Of a DNA stretch of 64,000 bases, positions 9,219 through 17,097 are shown piece after piece (position 1 is the first letter of the stretch; every line of letters begins with the position of its first letter). The notes below the pieces were generated by a model that did not search any database, had not been told where the DNA came from, and worked only from the letters and a program-made list of their open reading frames with translations. A program made the position numbers and the translations under genes. Origin of the DNA: RH-AL1 sp964235705 (GTDB taxonomy: Bacteria; Pseudomonadota; Alphaproteobacteria; Rhizobiales; Beijerinckiaceae); contig CAXSDP010000014.1 in NCBI GenBank assembly GCA_964235705.1, positions 1 to 64,000 of the forward strand, read 5' to 3'.

Positions 9219-10322
9219 ATGGCTGAGACCTCCTCCATCGAATGGACGGACTCTACCTGGCAGCCGATCACCGGCTGCTCCGTCGTCTCGCCGGGTTGCA
9301 CCAACTGCTACGCGATGGGGCTCGCCGGCACGCGTCTGCGCAACCATCCCTCCCGCGTCGGGCTCACGCGGCCGAGCAAGGCCGGCCCGGTCTGGACCGG
9401 CGAGGTCCGCCTTAACGAAGGATGGCTAACGGAGCCGCTGCGCTGGCGCCGGCCACGCAAGATCTTCGTCTGCGCGCACGGCGACCTCTTCCACGCGGCG
9501 GTGCCGGACGAGTGGATCGACCGCGTGTTCGCCGTCATGGCGCTCTGCCCACAGCATACCTTCCAGGTGCTCACGAAGCGGTCGGCGCGAATGCGGGCGT
9601 ACATGAACGAAGGCACCGTGCGTGATCGCGTGCAAACGCAATGTCACCTAAGCGGGGTCGAGATTACCGGTCGACGGATGTCGGAAGCGAACGCTGAAGA
9701 AGCGGAAGAATTCGTTGCGCTCTCTACGACTGAATGGCCGCTCGCCAATGTTTGGCTCGGCGTCTCCGCCGAAGACCAGCGCCGGGCCGACGAGCGCATC
9801 CCCGACCTCCTCGCGACGCCGGCGGCGGTCCGGTTCGTGTCGGCGGAACCGTTACTGGGACCGATCGACTTCACGCGGATCGCTTGTCCGAACGGCTGCC
9901 GGCCGCCCGACTACTGCAACCGGTGCCATCCCGACGGTGGAACGCCGACCGGCACGTTTGACTCTCTTGCTGGCGGAGATCTCGACTGGATCATCGTCGG
10001 CGGCGAGAGCGGCCCCAACGCCCGCCCTATGCACCCGCGCTGGCCGCGCGCGATCCGTGACCAGTGCGAGGCCGCCGGTATCGCCTTCCACTTCAAGCAG
10101 TGGGGTGCCTGGAGCTTCGATCCGAAGCAGCGGCTCGACAGCCCAGGCGAACTGGTCTGGTCGGACGGCTGCATCGCTTCGCCTGGCGATGGCGGGGTCA
10201 ACGCGCACTGCGGCGCTGCCGGCGGCGGCGGTCACAAAATGCAGCGGGTCGGCAAGAAGGCCGCCGGCCGCCTCCTTGACGGCGTCGAGCACAACGGGAT
10301 GCCGGAGGCGCGGCATGGCTGA
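9219..10322 (+). CDS. Phage Gp37/Gp68-like DUF5131 protein
   Basis: Protein of 367 residues of the DUF5131 family, found almost only in phages and mobile elements, function unknown. The N-terminal SSIEWTDSTWQPITGC is followed by a cysteine cluster CX6CX2CY resembling a metal or Fe-S ligand set. Later motifs are KIFVCAHGDLFH, FQVLTKRSARM, NVWLGVSAEDQ, WIIVGGESGPNARPMHP and FHFKQWG. A second cysteine cluster, CPNGCRPPDYCNRCHPDG near residue 225, is an insert. The overall order recalls radical-SAM or barrel enzymes, but that is inference. ATG at 9219 is chosen because GAGGGG precedes it by eight bases; a GTG nine bases upstream is less well placed. First gene of the left phage arm. Confidence 0.8.
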   Translation: MAETSSIEWTDSTWQPITGCSVVSPGCTNCYAMGLAGTRLRNHPSRVGLTRPSKAGPVWTGEVRLNEGWLTEPLRWRRPRKIFVCAHGDLFHAAVPDEWIDRVFAVMALCPQHTFQVLTKRSARMRAYMNEGTVRDRVQTQCHLSGVEITGRRMSEANAEEAEEFVALSTTEWPLANVWLGVSAEDQRRADERIPDLLATPAAVRFVSAEPLLGPIDFTRIACPNGCRPPDYCNRCHPDGGTPTGTFDSLAGGDLDWIIVGGESGPNARPMHPRWPRAIRDQCEAAGIAFHFKQWGAWSFDPKQRLDSPGELVWSDGCIASPGDGGVNAHCGAAGGGGHKMQRVGKKAAGRLLDGVEHNGMPEARHG

Positions 10323-10725
10323 CCTCCGCCGACTCACGCTCGCCGAGGCGCAGTCCGAGCTTCGGGCCCAAGGCGTCGCGGATCGGGACGTCGCCACGAT
10401 CTGCCCGGTGTGCGGGACGGTCCAGTCGATGCGCTCCCTCGTAGCGGCCGGCGCCGCGCGCGACACGGTCGATCGCTACTTCGGTTTCAGCTGCGAAGGT
10501 CGCTTCTCCGACGCCGGTCCGTGGCCATCGGAGCGCGACAAGTCCGCACGAGCCAAGAAGCGGCGAGCGCAGCGCGGCTGCGACTGGACGCTCGGGGGTC
10601 TCTTGACGATCCATCAGCTGACGATCGTCTACCCCGACGGGCAAGAGCGCCCGTCCTTCGAGATCTCCAGCCCGGAGCAGGCCCAGCAGCTCGCCGCCAT
10701 GAGGAGCGAGGTCGCCGATGCCTGA
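10315..10725 (+). CDS. Phage hypothetical protein with cysteine pairs
   Basis: A 136-residue protein not recognised with certainty. It begins MADLRRLTLAEAQSEL and has a CPVCGT knuckle around residue 31, with further cysteines in SCEG and GCDWTL, so a small metal-binding domain is plausible. A basic stretch KKRRAQRG follows. Residues 95-120 read as beta strands (HQLTIVYPDGQERPSFEI). The start overlaps the DUF5131 stop by eight bases (ATGGCTGA), which implies coupled translation. Proteins of this look occur in rhizobial prophages; role unknown. Confidence 0.72.
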   Translation: MADLRRLTLAEAQSELRAQGVADRDVATICPVCGTVQSMRSLVAAGAARDTVDRYFGFSCEGRFSDAGPWPSERDKSARAKKRRAQRGCDWTLGGLLTIHQLTIVYPDGQERPSFEISSPEQAQQLAAMRSEVADA

Positions 10726-11002
10726 CGTCACCGCCACCCACAACGCCGCCGGCCTTTTCCGCGTCTACATCAACGAGGTCCTGCACCTCGCCTTTTCCAC
10801 CAAGGCGCTGGTCGGCCTGCAATCCTGGAAGATGACGACGCGCGCGCCGCCGCTGTTCGCGCTCGAGCTGACATTCGCCGGCGCTGTGGTGCTGGCCGAG
10901 TACGACCATGAGGATGTCTGGCGAGCGGTGCTCGCCGAGATCGACGCGGCTTGCGGGCAGGTTCGCGTGCTACCGGATGGGAAGGGAGCGCGGCATGGCT
11001 GA
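10718..11002 (+). CDS. Phage hypothetical protein
   Basis: A 94-residue protein without recognisable family. It looks globular and mixed alpha/beta: FRVYINEVLHLAFSTKALVGLQSW in the first half, VVLAEYDHEDVWRAVLAEIDAAC in the second. Coupled to both neighbours by eight-base start/stop overlaps, so it is almost certainly translated as part of the same operon. Confidence 0.7.
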   Translation: MPDVTATHNAAGLFRVYINEVLHLAFSTKALVGLQSWKMTTRAPPLFALELTFAGAVVLAEYDHEDVWRAVLAEIDAACGQVRVLPDGKGARHG

Positions 11003-11789
11003 CGCCCTACCAGCGCTGCGCCTGACCCCGCGCGAGTTTGCCGCCCTGCCCGAGTACAGCTGCTCGCTGCCGACCGGCACGACGATCGGCAAGCGGTGGA
11101 AGCGCCTCGACGGCTCGCACGATCACCGCTTCATCGCGGCCGGCGGTAAGCCGCGCTGGATGATCGGCGAGTACGTCCGCTACGTCGTGACATCGGACCG
11201 TCGTGTCGTCGGCGACCTCGGCCCCGACCGCGCTGGCCCGCTCGTCAACCTGCGCTGCCATATCAGGAACGAGGTCGAGCTTCGCTGGTATCGGCCGGTG
11301 ATCGTCACGACGGCTGAGAAGGTCGTCGGCGTGCCTGGCGGCATCTACGTCGCCAGTAAGACGGCGCACGCTCGCCTGTGGCAGCACCACCGCGCGATCG
11401 GCGTGCCGATCATCTCGACCTGGATCGACGAGGCCGGCCCTGGCGAGAGCACCGACTTGGTCGACCTCTGGCGCCGGTGCATCGCCGAGGCAAGCTCGGC
11501 GGCGGCGCTGGTCCTCTACCGGCTCGGCGACGAGGTGCTGAAAGGGGCTTGGGCCGAGGTCGGCGCCGCGCTCGCCAGCGGCGTGCCGGTGTTCGCCTGC
11601 GGAATCGACGAGTTCTCGATCCGCCACCATGCCGGACTAACACCATGCGAAACGCTCGCGGAGGCGATCGAGCTCGCTTGGCGGGTCAACGACCGCGCGC
11701 GCCGCGGACGGTCAGCCAGGTCGATGCCGGCCATACACGCCCCGCCTGGCCTTGCCTTGCTCAGCGCTTCAGGAGGAGCCCGTGCCTGA
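10995..11789 (+). CDS. Nucleoside 2-deoxyribosyltransferase-like protein with N-terminal extension
   Basis: A 264-residue protein. Residues 1-100 form an unassigned domain that begins like a phage substrate or morphogenesis protein (LRLTPREFAALPEYSC). Residues 110-260 read as a Rossmann-like nucleoside deoxyribosyltransferase fold: GGIYVASKTAHARLWQHHRAIG, VPIISTWIDEAG, DLVDLWRRCIAEASSAAALVLY and LKGAWAEVGAALASGVPVFACG. The ordinary enzyme family swaps bases on deoxyribonucleosides; related folds also hydrolyse NAD-like nucleotides in conflict systems. Which applies here is not shown. Start overlaps the preceding stop by eight bases (ATGGCTGA). Confidence 0.72.
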   Translation: MADALPALRLTPREFAALPEYSCSLPTGTTIGKRWKRLDGSHDHRFIAAGGKPRWMIGEYVRYVVTSDRRVVGDLGPDRAGPLVNLRCHIRNEVELRWYRPVIVTTAEKVVGVPGGIYVASKTAHARLWQHHRAIGVPIISTWIDEAGPGESTDLVDLWRRCIAEASSAAALVLYRLGDEVLKGAWAEVGAALASGVPVFACGIDEFSIRHHAGLTPCETLAEAIELAWRVNDRARRGRSARSMPAIHAPPGLALLSASGGARA

Positions 11790-11976
11790 CATCACCATGT
11801 GCGCGACCCGCGACTGCCCGATCGCGTCGACCTGCCGGCGCAGCGCGGCCAGCGGCACGGAGCCGGCCGCGCGTCAAAGCCTCGACACCTGGCACTGGCG
11901 GCGCAGCAGCTTTTCCGATCGCGTGGAGTGCAACGGCTTCGAACCGTCAACGGCGACGAAGGAGTACAAGGAATGA
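11782..11976 (+). CDS. Small cysteine-rich phage protein
   Basis: A 64-residue protein with three cysteines in the first 17 residues (MCATRDCPIASTCRR) and a fourth near the end, suggesting zinc binding. GTG at 11782 is supported by a strong AGGAGGAG site five or six bases upstream and by the same eight-base overlap with the preceding gene (GTGCCTGA). Its stop overlaps the next ATG in ATGA. Function unknown; single-knuckle proteins of this size are common in phage early regions. Confidence 0.75.
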   Translation: MPDITMCATRDCPIASTCRRSAASGTEPAARQSLDTWHWRRSSFSDRVECNGFEPSTATKEYKE

Positions 11977-12191
11977 GCGAGCGCCAGCCCATCGGCACGG
12001 CACCGAAGGACGGGACGAAGCTGCGGCTGTTCCACGAGCTGAATGCGCAGCAAAGCGAGCCATCCTCAACCACCGGTTTCTTCGACCGCGGGCGCTGGGT
12101 GATGAACCAAGGGTTCTTGATCGAGCTCGACGGTCAGTTGCGGTTCTCGACGGAGCCGACACACTGGCTACCGGAGACCGCCCATGCGTAA
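11973..12191 (+). CDS. DUF551-like small phage protein
   Basis: A 72-residue protein starting MSERQPIGTAPKDGTKLRLF and ending THWLPETAHA. The pattern of a PIGTAPKDGT start and a HWLP end matches the DUF551-like family often found in phages, whose role is unknown. AAGGA precedes the ATG, and the start overlaps the previous stop (ATGA). The next gene starts eight bases inside its end (ATGCGTAA). Confidence 0.75.
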   Translation: MSERQPIGTAPKDGTKLRLFHELNAQQSEPSSTTGFFDRGRWVMNQGFLIELDGQLRFSTEPTHWLPETAHA

Positions 12192-12726
12192 ACGGGGCGC
12201 CTTGTCGCTGGCGTGTACCGGCGCCGCCCTACTTGGCGCTGCCGGGTGCGACGATCGCCGCGCCACCAGCGCGATCCCGCCCCTCGCGATCCACTACGCG
12301 CCGGCCGAGAACCTCGAGCCCTACGACGTCGGCCTGATCGACCGCGCCCGGCGCACGATCGACATGGCCGCCTACGTGCTGACCGACCGGCCGGTGCTGG
12401 AGGCCTTGGAGCGTGCGGCCCGGCGCGGCGTCGTCATCCGTATCCTGGTCGACCGCGACCAGCTCGAGGATCGCCCCGAGTCGGCGCCGCTGATCGCCCT
12501 GCAGGACATCCACGGCGTCACCCTGCGGGTGAAGCGCCAGCGGGTCTACATGCACCTGAAATCCTACGCGGTGGACGGCCGCTGGCTCCGCTCCGGCGCC
12601 GCCAACCTCTCCGCGTCCGGGCTGAAGCAGCAGGATAATGACTTGGTGCTCGTCGACAGCCCGGCGCTCGCCGCCGCGTTCGAGCGGAACTTCGAGGTGA
12701 TCTTCGCCGCAGGGGATGTGCAGTGA
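12184..12726 (+). CDS. Exported phospholipase D-family nuclease (Nuc-like lipoprotein)
   Basis: A 180-residue protein of the PLD superfamily resembling the plasmid endonuclease Nuc. A lipoprotein signal (GAALLGAAGCDD, lipobox LGAAGC) directs it out of the cytoplasm. Domain signs are YAPAENLEPYDVGLIDRARR, VLEALERAARRGVVIRILVD and one HKD motif HLKSYAVD followed by GAANLSASG. With one HKD per chain it must dimerise to form the active site. It would cleave phosphodiester bonds, in DNA or lipid, in the periplasm. An exported nuclease on a phage could degrade incoming or released DNA; this is inference. Confidence 0.82.
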   Translation: MRKRGALSLACTGAALLGAAGCDDRRATSAIPPLAIHYAPAENLEPYDVGLIDRARRTIDMAAYVLTDRPVLEALERAARRGVVIRILVDRDQLEDRPESAPLIALQDIHGVTLRVKRQRVYMHLKSYAVDGRWLRSGAANLSASGLKQQDNDLVLVDSPALAAAFERNFEVIFAAGDVQ

Positions 12727-12980
12727 TGGCCGACCGGCTGCCGTGCTGCGTCCCGTTCTGCCGGCGCACGACCGCCGCCGGCCGTTTCGACGAGTGGCTG
12801 TGCGCGAAGCACTGGCCCCTCGTCTCCGCCCTTCTCAAGGCGCGCAAGCGGAAGGCGCACCGCCTCCTGCTGCGAGCCCACGCGCGCGGGCTGGACAAGC
12901 CGATGATCGCCGCCCGCGCCGCGGCGACGTGGCAGGACTGCAAGGCCGAGGCGATCGAACGGGCGGCGGGGATTGCATGA
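12726..12980 (+). CDS. Small basic phage protein with Cys/His cluster
   Basis: An 84-residue protein, MADRLPCCVPFCRR at the start and CAKHWPLVSALLKARKRKAHRLL next, giving a CC-X3-C...C-X2-H arrangement that could bind zinc. Strongly basic in the middle and helical at the end. Its ATG overlaps the PLD gene stop (GTGATG). No family recognised. Confidence 0.65.
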   Translation: MADRLPCCVPFCRRTTAAGRFDEWLCAKHWPLVSALLKARKRKAHRLLLRAHARGLDKPMIAARAAATWQDCKAEAIERAAGIA

Positions 12981-12992
12981 GCGGAGGCGACC

Positions 12993-13430
12993 ATGGGTGA
13001 AGCGCGACGTCGGAGCATACCCAGCCTGCAGGGGTGGCTGACGAAGAACATTGCCAGCGACGACGCCACAAGCCGGGACGAGTTCGCCTCCTACATGGAC
13101 TGGGTCGCGCGGATGCTCGACCATGCGACGCCGCCGGACAAGCTTCAGGCCATGCACCTGCGCATGATCCAGGCTGCTTCCCTGGCGATCGTCGAAACGA
13201 GCAATGATGAGGTCAGCCGCGGCTCCGATCCGGCCACGATCATGACCATCATGTGCAAGGCCCTTGGCGCGTCGTTCGGCTACGCGATGATGTCCCTCAA
13301 GTGGGAGGACGGCGCACCGGTCCGACAGCTCGCGAAGCCCCTCGCCTTGGAATTCGAGCGCGGGCTGAAGTATGCGATCGATAGTTGCCTCGAGCAGGAC
13401 ACCAACGATGCGGCCAGTCACGATGGGTGA
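12993..13430 (+). CDS. Phage hypothetical protein
   Basis: A 145-residue protein, mostly helical and not recognised. Notable stretches are IPSLQGWLTKNIASDD, MDWVARMLDHATPPDKLQAMHLRMIQAA and FERGLKYAIDSCLEQD. The stop overlaps the ATG of the ATPase gene by eight bases (ATGGGTGA), so both are likely produced together and may act together. No signal peptide or membrane segment. Confidence 0.65.
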   Translation: MGEARRRSIPSLQGWLTKNIASDDATSRDEFASYMDWVARMLDHATPPDKLQAMHLRMIQAASLAIVETSNDEVSRGSDPATIMTIMCKALGASFGYAMMSLKWEDGAPVRQLAKPLALEFERGLKYAIDSCLEQDTNDAASHDG

Positions 13431-15264
13431 CGTGGTGCGCACGTTGAGCGCGATCACTCCCCACCCCATCCCCAACGCCGCGCTGGACCAGCCACTCTGC
13501 ATCGTCGGCACGGTCGGGTCTGGCAAGACCTACGCGGCCAAGAGCGCGGTGGAGCGCCTGCTCGACGAGGGCCGGCGCGTGATCATCGTCGACCCGACCG
13601 GGGTGTGGCACGGCCTGCGCACCATGGCCGACGGTACGCCGGGCTTCCCCGTCGTGATCTTCGGTGGCGAGCAGGCCGACGTCCCCGTGTCGCCCGACGC
13701 CGGCGCGGTGCTGGGTGAGCTGCTGGCCGGCGACCAGGTCACCCAAGCGATTGTCGACGTGTCCGATATGACAGGGGGCGAGCGCACGCGCTTCCTGACG
13801 GCCATGCTCGAGCGGCTCTACGTCGGCGCACGGGTACCGCGTCACCTTGTGCTCGACGAGGCCGACGAGATGGCGTCGCAGACCCCCCTGCCCGAGCAGC
13901 TCCGGCTGCTGGGCATCGTCGACAAGATCGTGCGGCGCGGCCGGGTGCGCGGCTTCCGGCCGATGATGATCACCCAGCGCCCGGCGGTGCTGCACAAGAA
14001 CGTGCTCAGCCAGATCGCCACGCTCGTCGCGATGCGCCTGACCTCGCCCCAGGACCGCAAGGCGGTGGAGGGCTGGGTGCGCGGCTCGGCCGACCTCGAA
14101 GAGGCGAAGGCGGTGCTGGCCTCGCTGCCGAAGCTCGCGGTCGGCGAGGGCTGGGTCTGGGCTCCGCGCGAGGGCGTGCTCGAGCGCACCCGCTTCCCGG
14201 CGATCGCGACGCTCGACACGTCCGCGACGCCGGACAACGATGCCGGCCCGAGCCGACCGCGCGCGATGGCACCCGTCGACGTCGCCGCGCTACGCGAGGC
14301 GCTCGCCGTTGTGTCTCCTGAGACGCCGGATCAGCTTACACAAGGCTCTTCGCGTATCATCGGTAAGGCACAAGCCGGTGCAACGACGCCCGATGTTCTC
14401 AGCCGACGCGATCGCCAACAGACCACAGCCGAAGCGGCAACGAAGAGGGAAGAGCTCGAGGCCGCCGAGCGGCGCGGGTACGAGCGCGGGGTGCGCGAGG
14501 CGGCGGAACGGATCAACGGCTTCGAGCTGCTGTTCGAGCCGCCCAGCCGGACCGCCGCCACGATCGAGCAGATGGACCGTCAGCCGATCGGCAACCTGTT
14601 CACCGGCCGGATTCTGGCGCTGCTCGATGAGGCGGAGGTCGAGCGCCGGCCTGACCGGCGGACGGCAGCGGGCGGCATGTCAACCCCCTACGGCCCTGCC
14701 CCGACGAAACAGCCACAGCGAACCCGTCATGGGCCGGCACAGCGCGAGCATCGCGCCGCCGACGAAGATTTTGGCACCGCGAGAGCCGACCTGACGCCAG
14801 CACTGCAACGCGTCCTCGATGCGCTCGGATGGTGGCGCGCCGCCGGCCACCACGAGGTGCCACGCGCCCGCGCCTGTGTCGTTGCCGGTTACAGTCCAAA
14901 CGCCTCCACCTTCGGCGTGTACATCGGCGAGCTCGCCAAGCGCGACCTTGTCGCGACCGGTGCCGGCGTCGTCCAATTGACCGAGGCCGGCCTACAGGTC
15001 GCGAGCGTGCCCGAGATCGCTGGCGTCGAGGATCTCCGCCTCGCCGCCCGCATGCTGCTCAAGCCACAGGAAGCCCGCGTGTTCGACGTCATCTACGACG
15101 CGCGGGGCGCGATTAGACGCGACCAAGTCGCCAAGGCGGTCGGGCTGTCACCGACGGCATCGACGGCCGGCGTCTACATCGGTTCCGTTTCGGCCTTCGG
15201 GTTGATCGAGCCGGCCGGGCGCGGGGCGGTCCGCGCGGCGCCGTGGCTGTATCTCGCGTCATGA
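13423..15264 (+). CDS. HerA/FtsK-like ATPase with two C-terminal winged helices
   Basis: A 613-residue P-loop ATPase. Walker A is GTVGSGKT (about residue 29) followed by VIIVDPTG; Walker B is HLVLDEADEM; a GFRPMMITQRPAVLHKNVL stretch matches the sensor region of HerA-type DNA pumps. Residues 280-430 are a linker with a coiled segment (TTAEAATKREELEAAERRGYERG). The C-terminus has two similar winged-helix units, one with GYSPNASTFGVYIGELAKRDL and one with GLSPTASTAGVYIGSVSAFGL, an internal duplication. It probably moves on or packs DNA. ATG at 13423 is taken because it gives the eight-base overlap used throughout this operon; ATG 13408 is the alternative. Confidence 0.8.
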   Translation: MGDVVRTLSAITPHPIPNAALDQPLCIVGTVGSGKTYAAKSAVERLLDEGRRVIIVDPTGVWHGLRTMADGTPGFPVVIFGGEQADVPVSPDAGAVLGELLAGDQVTQAIVDVSDMTGGERTRFLTAMLERLYVGARVPRHLVLDEADEMASQTPLPEQLRLLGIVDKIVRRGRVRGFRPMMITQRPAVLHKNVLSQIATLVAMRLTSPQDRKAVEGWVRGSADLEEAKAVLASLPKLAVGEGWVWAPREGVLERTRFPAIATLDTSATPDNDAGPSRPRAMAPVDVAALREALAVVSPETPDQLTQGSSRIIGKAQAGATTPDVLSRRDRQQTTAEAATKREELEAAERRGYERGVREAAERINGFELLFEPPSRTAATIEQMDRQPIGNLFTGRILALLDEAEVERRPDRRTAAGGMSTPYGPAPTKQPQRTRHGPAQREHRAADEDFGTARADLTPALQRVLDALGWWRAAGHHEVPRARACVVAGYSPNASTFGVYIGELAKRDLVATGAGVVQLTEAGLQVASVPEIAGVEDLRLAARMLLKPQEARVFDVIYDARGAIRRDQVAKAVGLSPTASTAGVYIGSVSAFGLIEPAGRGAVRAAPWLYLAS

Positions 15265-15600
15265 CACGGACACGCTCGGTGATCGCCGAGGATCCAGGGA
15301 TGCAGCTGCGCGGCGGGCTTTGAAACGCGGGCTGGAAGGAGATGCGCCGCAAGGGTTTATGGTGCTTGAGGGCGACAACGTCCGCCTTGCAGGAGTTTTT
15401 GGCTGCGCTGAGCCTCGAGATCTACTCAACTGAAAGGGACGATTAACCCGACCAACTCACCTTCCTAATAAGTCAAGAGTGTTCCTATTTTGTTCTTTTT
15501 GTGCGATACGCTTTGTTGTGGACAGCGTGCGAGTCGACTGCCGAATGAGTTTGCGACTCGGGCTTCCAAGCGTGAACCGTCGCCCGGCAGCCTTGGTTGA
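15265..15600. other. Intergenic control region before the DprA/PRTase genes
   Basis: 336 bases with no credible gene. The first part is GC-rich; from about 15445 it turns AT-rich (TTCCTATTTTGTTCTTTTTG), unlike the surroundings, and holds the LexA box at 15481-15495. The promoter of the downstream pair is expected here. Confidence 0.6.
15481..15495. promoter_or_regulatory. LexA (SOS) box GTTC-N7-GTTC
   Basis: GTTC, seven bases CTATTTT, GTTC: an exact match to the alphaproteobacterial LexA operator. It lies 105 bases upstream of the DprA-like gene, in an AT-rich region without genes. The only other clear box of this type that I found controls the umuDC unit. Confidence 0.8.
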
Positions 15601-16344
15601 ATGGATGTGCACATGAGTTTTCATGGTCGACCAGCTAGAGGACGCAAATACCTCGCTCCGGCACAGTCAGTGTCGATGAAGCTCGAAGATGCTTTGACTG
15701 CGGGCTCGCGCACTTTCCACGACGCTAAACAGATGGATTTTCTTCGAGCGTCGAAGATCATCCACGTCGCCGGTGATACCTCACTCTTTAAGCTCCCGGC
15801 CGTATCAATCGTTGGTACGCGAGAGGTTTCCGCCGAGGGCCGCGTCCGGGCCGTTCGACTTGCGCGCGAATTAGTCGAGGCTGGGGTCGTCGTAATGAGC
15901 GGCTTGGCCAAAGGTGTCGACTCCGCAGCTCACCAATCTGCTATTCAGTCCGGGGGCCGGACTGTTGCCGTCATAGGCACGCCGCTTGAGAAGGCTTATC
16001 CTACCGAAAACGCCTCCCTACAGGAGTGGATTTATAACGAACACCTCCTAGTTAGCCCATTCGAGAAAGGAGAAGCCACCTTCAAGTCCAGCTTCCCGAA
16101 GCGGAACCGCGTGATGGCCGCCCTTTCGGATGCCACGGTGATCGTCGAGGCATCTGATACGTCAGGCACACTTCACCAAGCCGCCGAATGTGGGCGTTTA
16201 GGTAGGTGGCTGTTCATTATGCGATCTGTGGTAGATGATGCGTCCCTGACATGGCCGGCTCGCTTCTTGGACAGTCCCAAGACCAAAGTCTTAAACTCAA
16301 CCAAAGATATCACCGATGCAATTGCCGGTACAAAACCATATTGA
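15601..16344 (+). CDS. DprA/Smf-like SLOG-domain protein
   Basis: A 247-residue protein with a DprA-type Rossmann (SLOG) domain: AVSIVGTREVSAEG, VVVMSGLAKGVDSAAHQSAI, GGRTVAVIGTPLEKAYPTEN, the FPKRNRVMAALSDATVIVEA stretch and a SGTLHQAAECGR end. All standard DprA landmarks are present, but it lacks the usual N-terminal SAM-like and C-terminal winged-helix parts, so it is a core-only version. Cellular DprA loads RecA on incoming single-stranded DNA; stand-alone SLOG proteins elsewhere bind nucleotide signals. Lower GC than its neighbours suggests acquisition. Preceded by a LexA box and overlapping the next gene by 29 bases. ATG 15601 lacks a clear binding site; 15613 is also possible. Confidence 0.85.
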   Translation: MDVHMSFHGRPARGRKYLAPAQSVSMKLEDALTAGSRTFHDAKQMDFLRASKIIHVAGDTSLFKLPAVSIVGTREVSAEGRVRAVRLARELVEAGVVVMSGLAKGVDSAAHQSAIQSGGRTVAVIGTPLEKAYPTENASLQEWIYNEHLLVSPFEKGEATFKSSFPKRNRVMAALSDATVIVEASDTSGTLHQAAECGRLGRWLFIMRSVVDDASLTWPARFLDSPKTKVLNSTKDITDAIAGTKPY

Positions 16345-16981
16345 AGTCGATAGCTTTGTCCGCTACAGTACGGACTCAACATTAGTAAAAAACAGCAGTG
16401 ATTGGGACGCCCAGAAGGTAAGATACATAATGAAGGGAGAGAGCTTTAACGGCTACATCTCCATGTTATGCAACGGTTCTTGGCAGAAGATCACTGAAAA
16501 CAACGCTCATCTCTGTGAGCAGGAACTGGTGCGGCAATGCGCTTTACGTATCATATCGAGGACGACCGGACTGGCGACAATTGTACCGGTGCCAAATAGC
16601 GGCGCCACGCCGGCAAACCAAGACTTTAAAACATTGAAGCACGTGCGGGAGATCGCAGGTCTAGCCGGAAAAGGCTTCCTAGCCAAACCGCTGCTTCTTT
16701 GGTCAAGTCCGCAGGAGAAGTCGCATACAGGTGGTCGGTCAAGGTTGTACCGAGACCATCTACAGCATTTGATCCTCAATGGCTCTACAGACAGGCCAAT
16801 CATACTTTATGACGACGTTGTAACAAGTGGCTCGCAGCTGATAGCATCAAAACTGAAGCTTGAGGCAGCTGGGCATAAGATTTTGGGCATGGTCGCGGTG
16901 ATTTCAGTTCTCGAGAAAGATGGAGCTACGCACAGCGATCTCTTCTCCTGGCGAACAGACACGCGCCAATACCTTGGATGA
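16316..16981 (+). CDS. ComF-like phosphoribosyltransferase-fold protein
   Basis: A 221-residue protein with a PRTase core. The PRPP-binding motif is ILYDDVVTSGSQL, near residue 165, with the usual paired acids and TSG. The first strand region is TIVPVPNSGATP, then HVREIAGLAGKGFLAKPLLLW, as in ComF-type proteins, but without the zinc ribbon of ComF. Overlap of 29 bases with the DprA-like gene implies coupled synthesis and a joint function, possibly nucleotide signalling or DNA uptake and repair. Reduced GC and rarer codons match its partner, so the pair probably moved together. Substrate unknown. Confidence 0.8.
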   Translation: MQLPVQNHIEVDSFVRYSTDSTLVKNSSDWDAQKVRYIMKGESFNGYISMLCNGSWQKITENNAHLCEQELVRQCALRIISRTTGLATIVPVPNSGATPANQDFKTLKHVREIAGLAGKGFLAKPLLLWSSPQEKSHTGGRSRLYRDHLQHLILNGSTDRPIILYDDVVTSGSQLIASKLKLEAAGHKILGMVAVISVLEKDGATHSDLFSWRTDTRQYLG

Positions 16982-17097
16982 CGCTGACCACCGCCTTCGC
17001 CGCTTTCGGTTGGTGGCTGGTCAACGGTTTGGTGGCAGCGTGATCGATCCTCTCGCCCCCAAGATCGAGCACGCCATCGACGCTCTACTCCGCCCCA

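Noticed and set aside
9122..9304. Minus-strand 60-residue frame after tRNA-Leu
   Set aside because: Overlaps the start of the DUF5131 gene, has no ribosome site; the two TGTCCCACCTT copies there (about 9134 and 9191) are short and may be chance.
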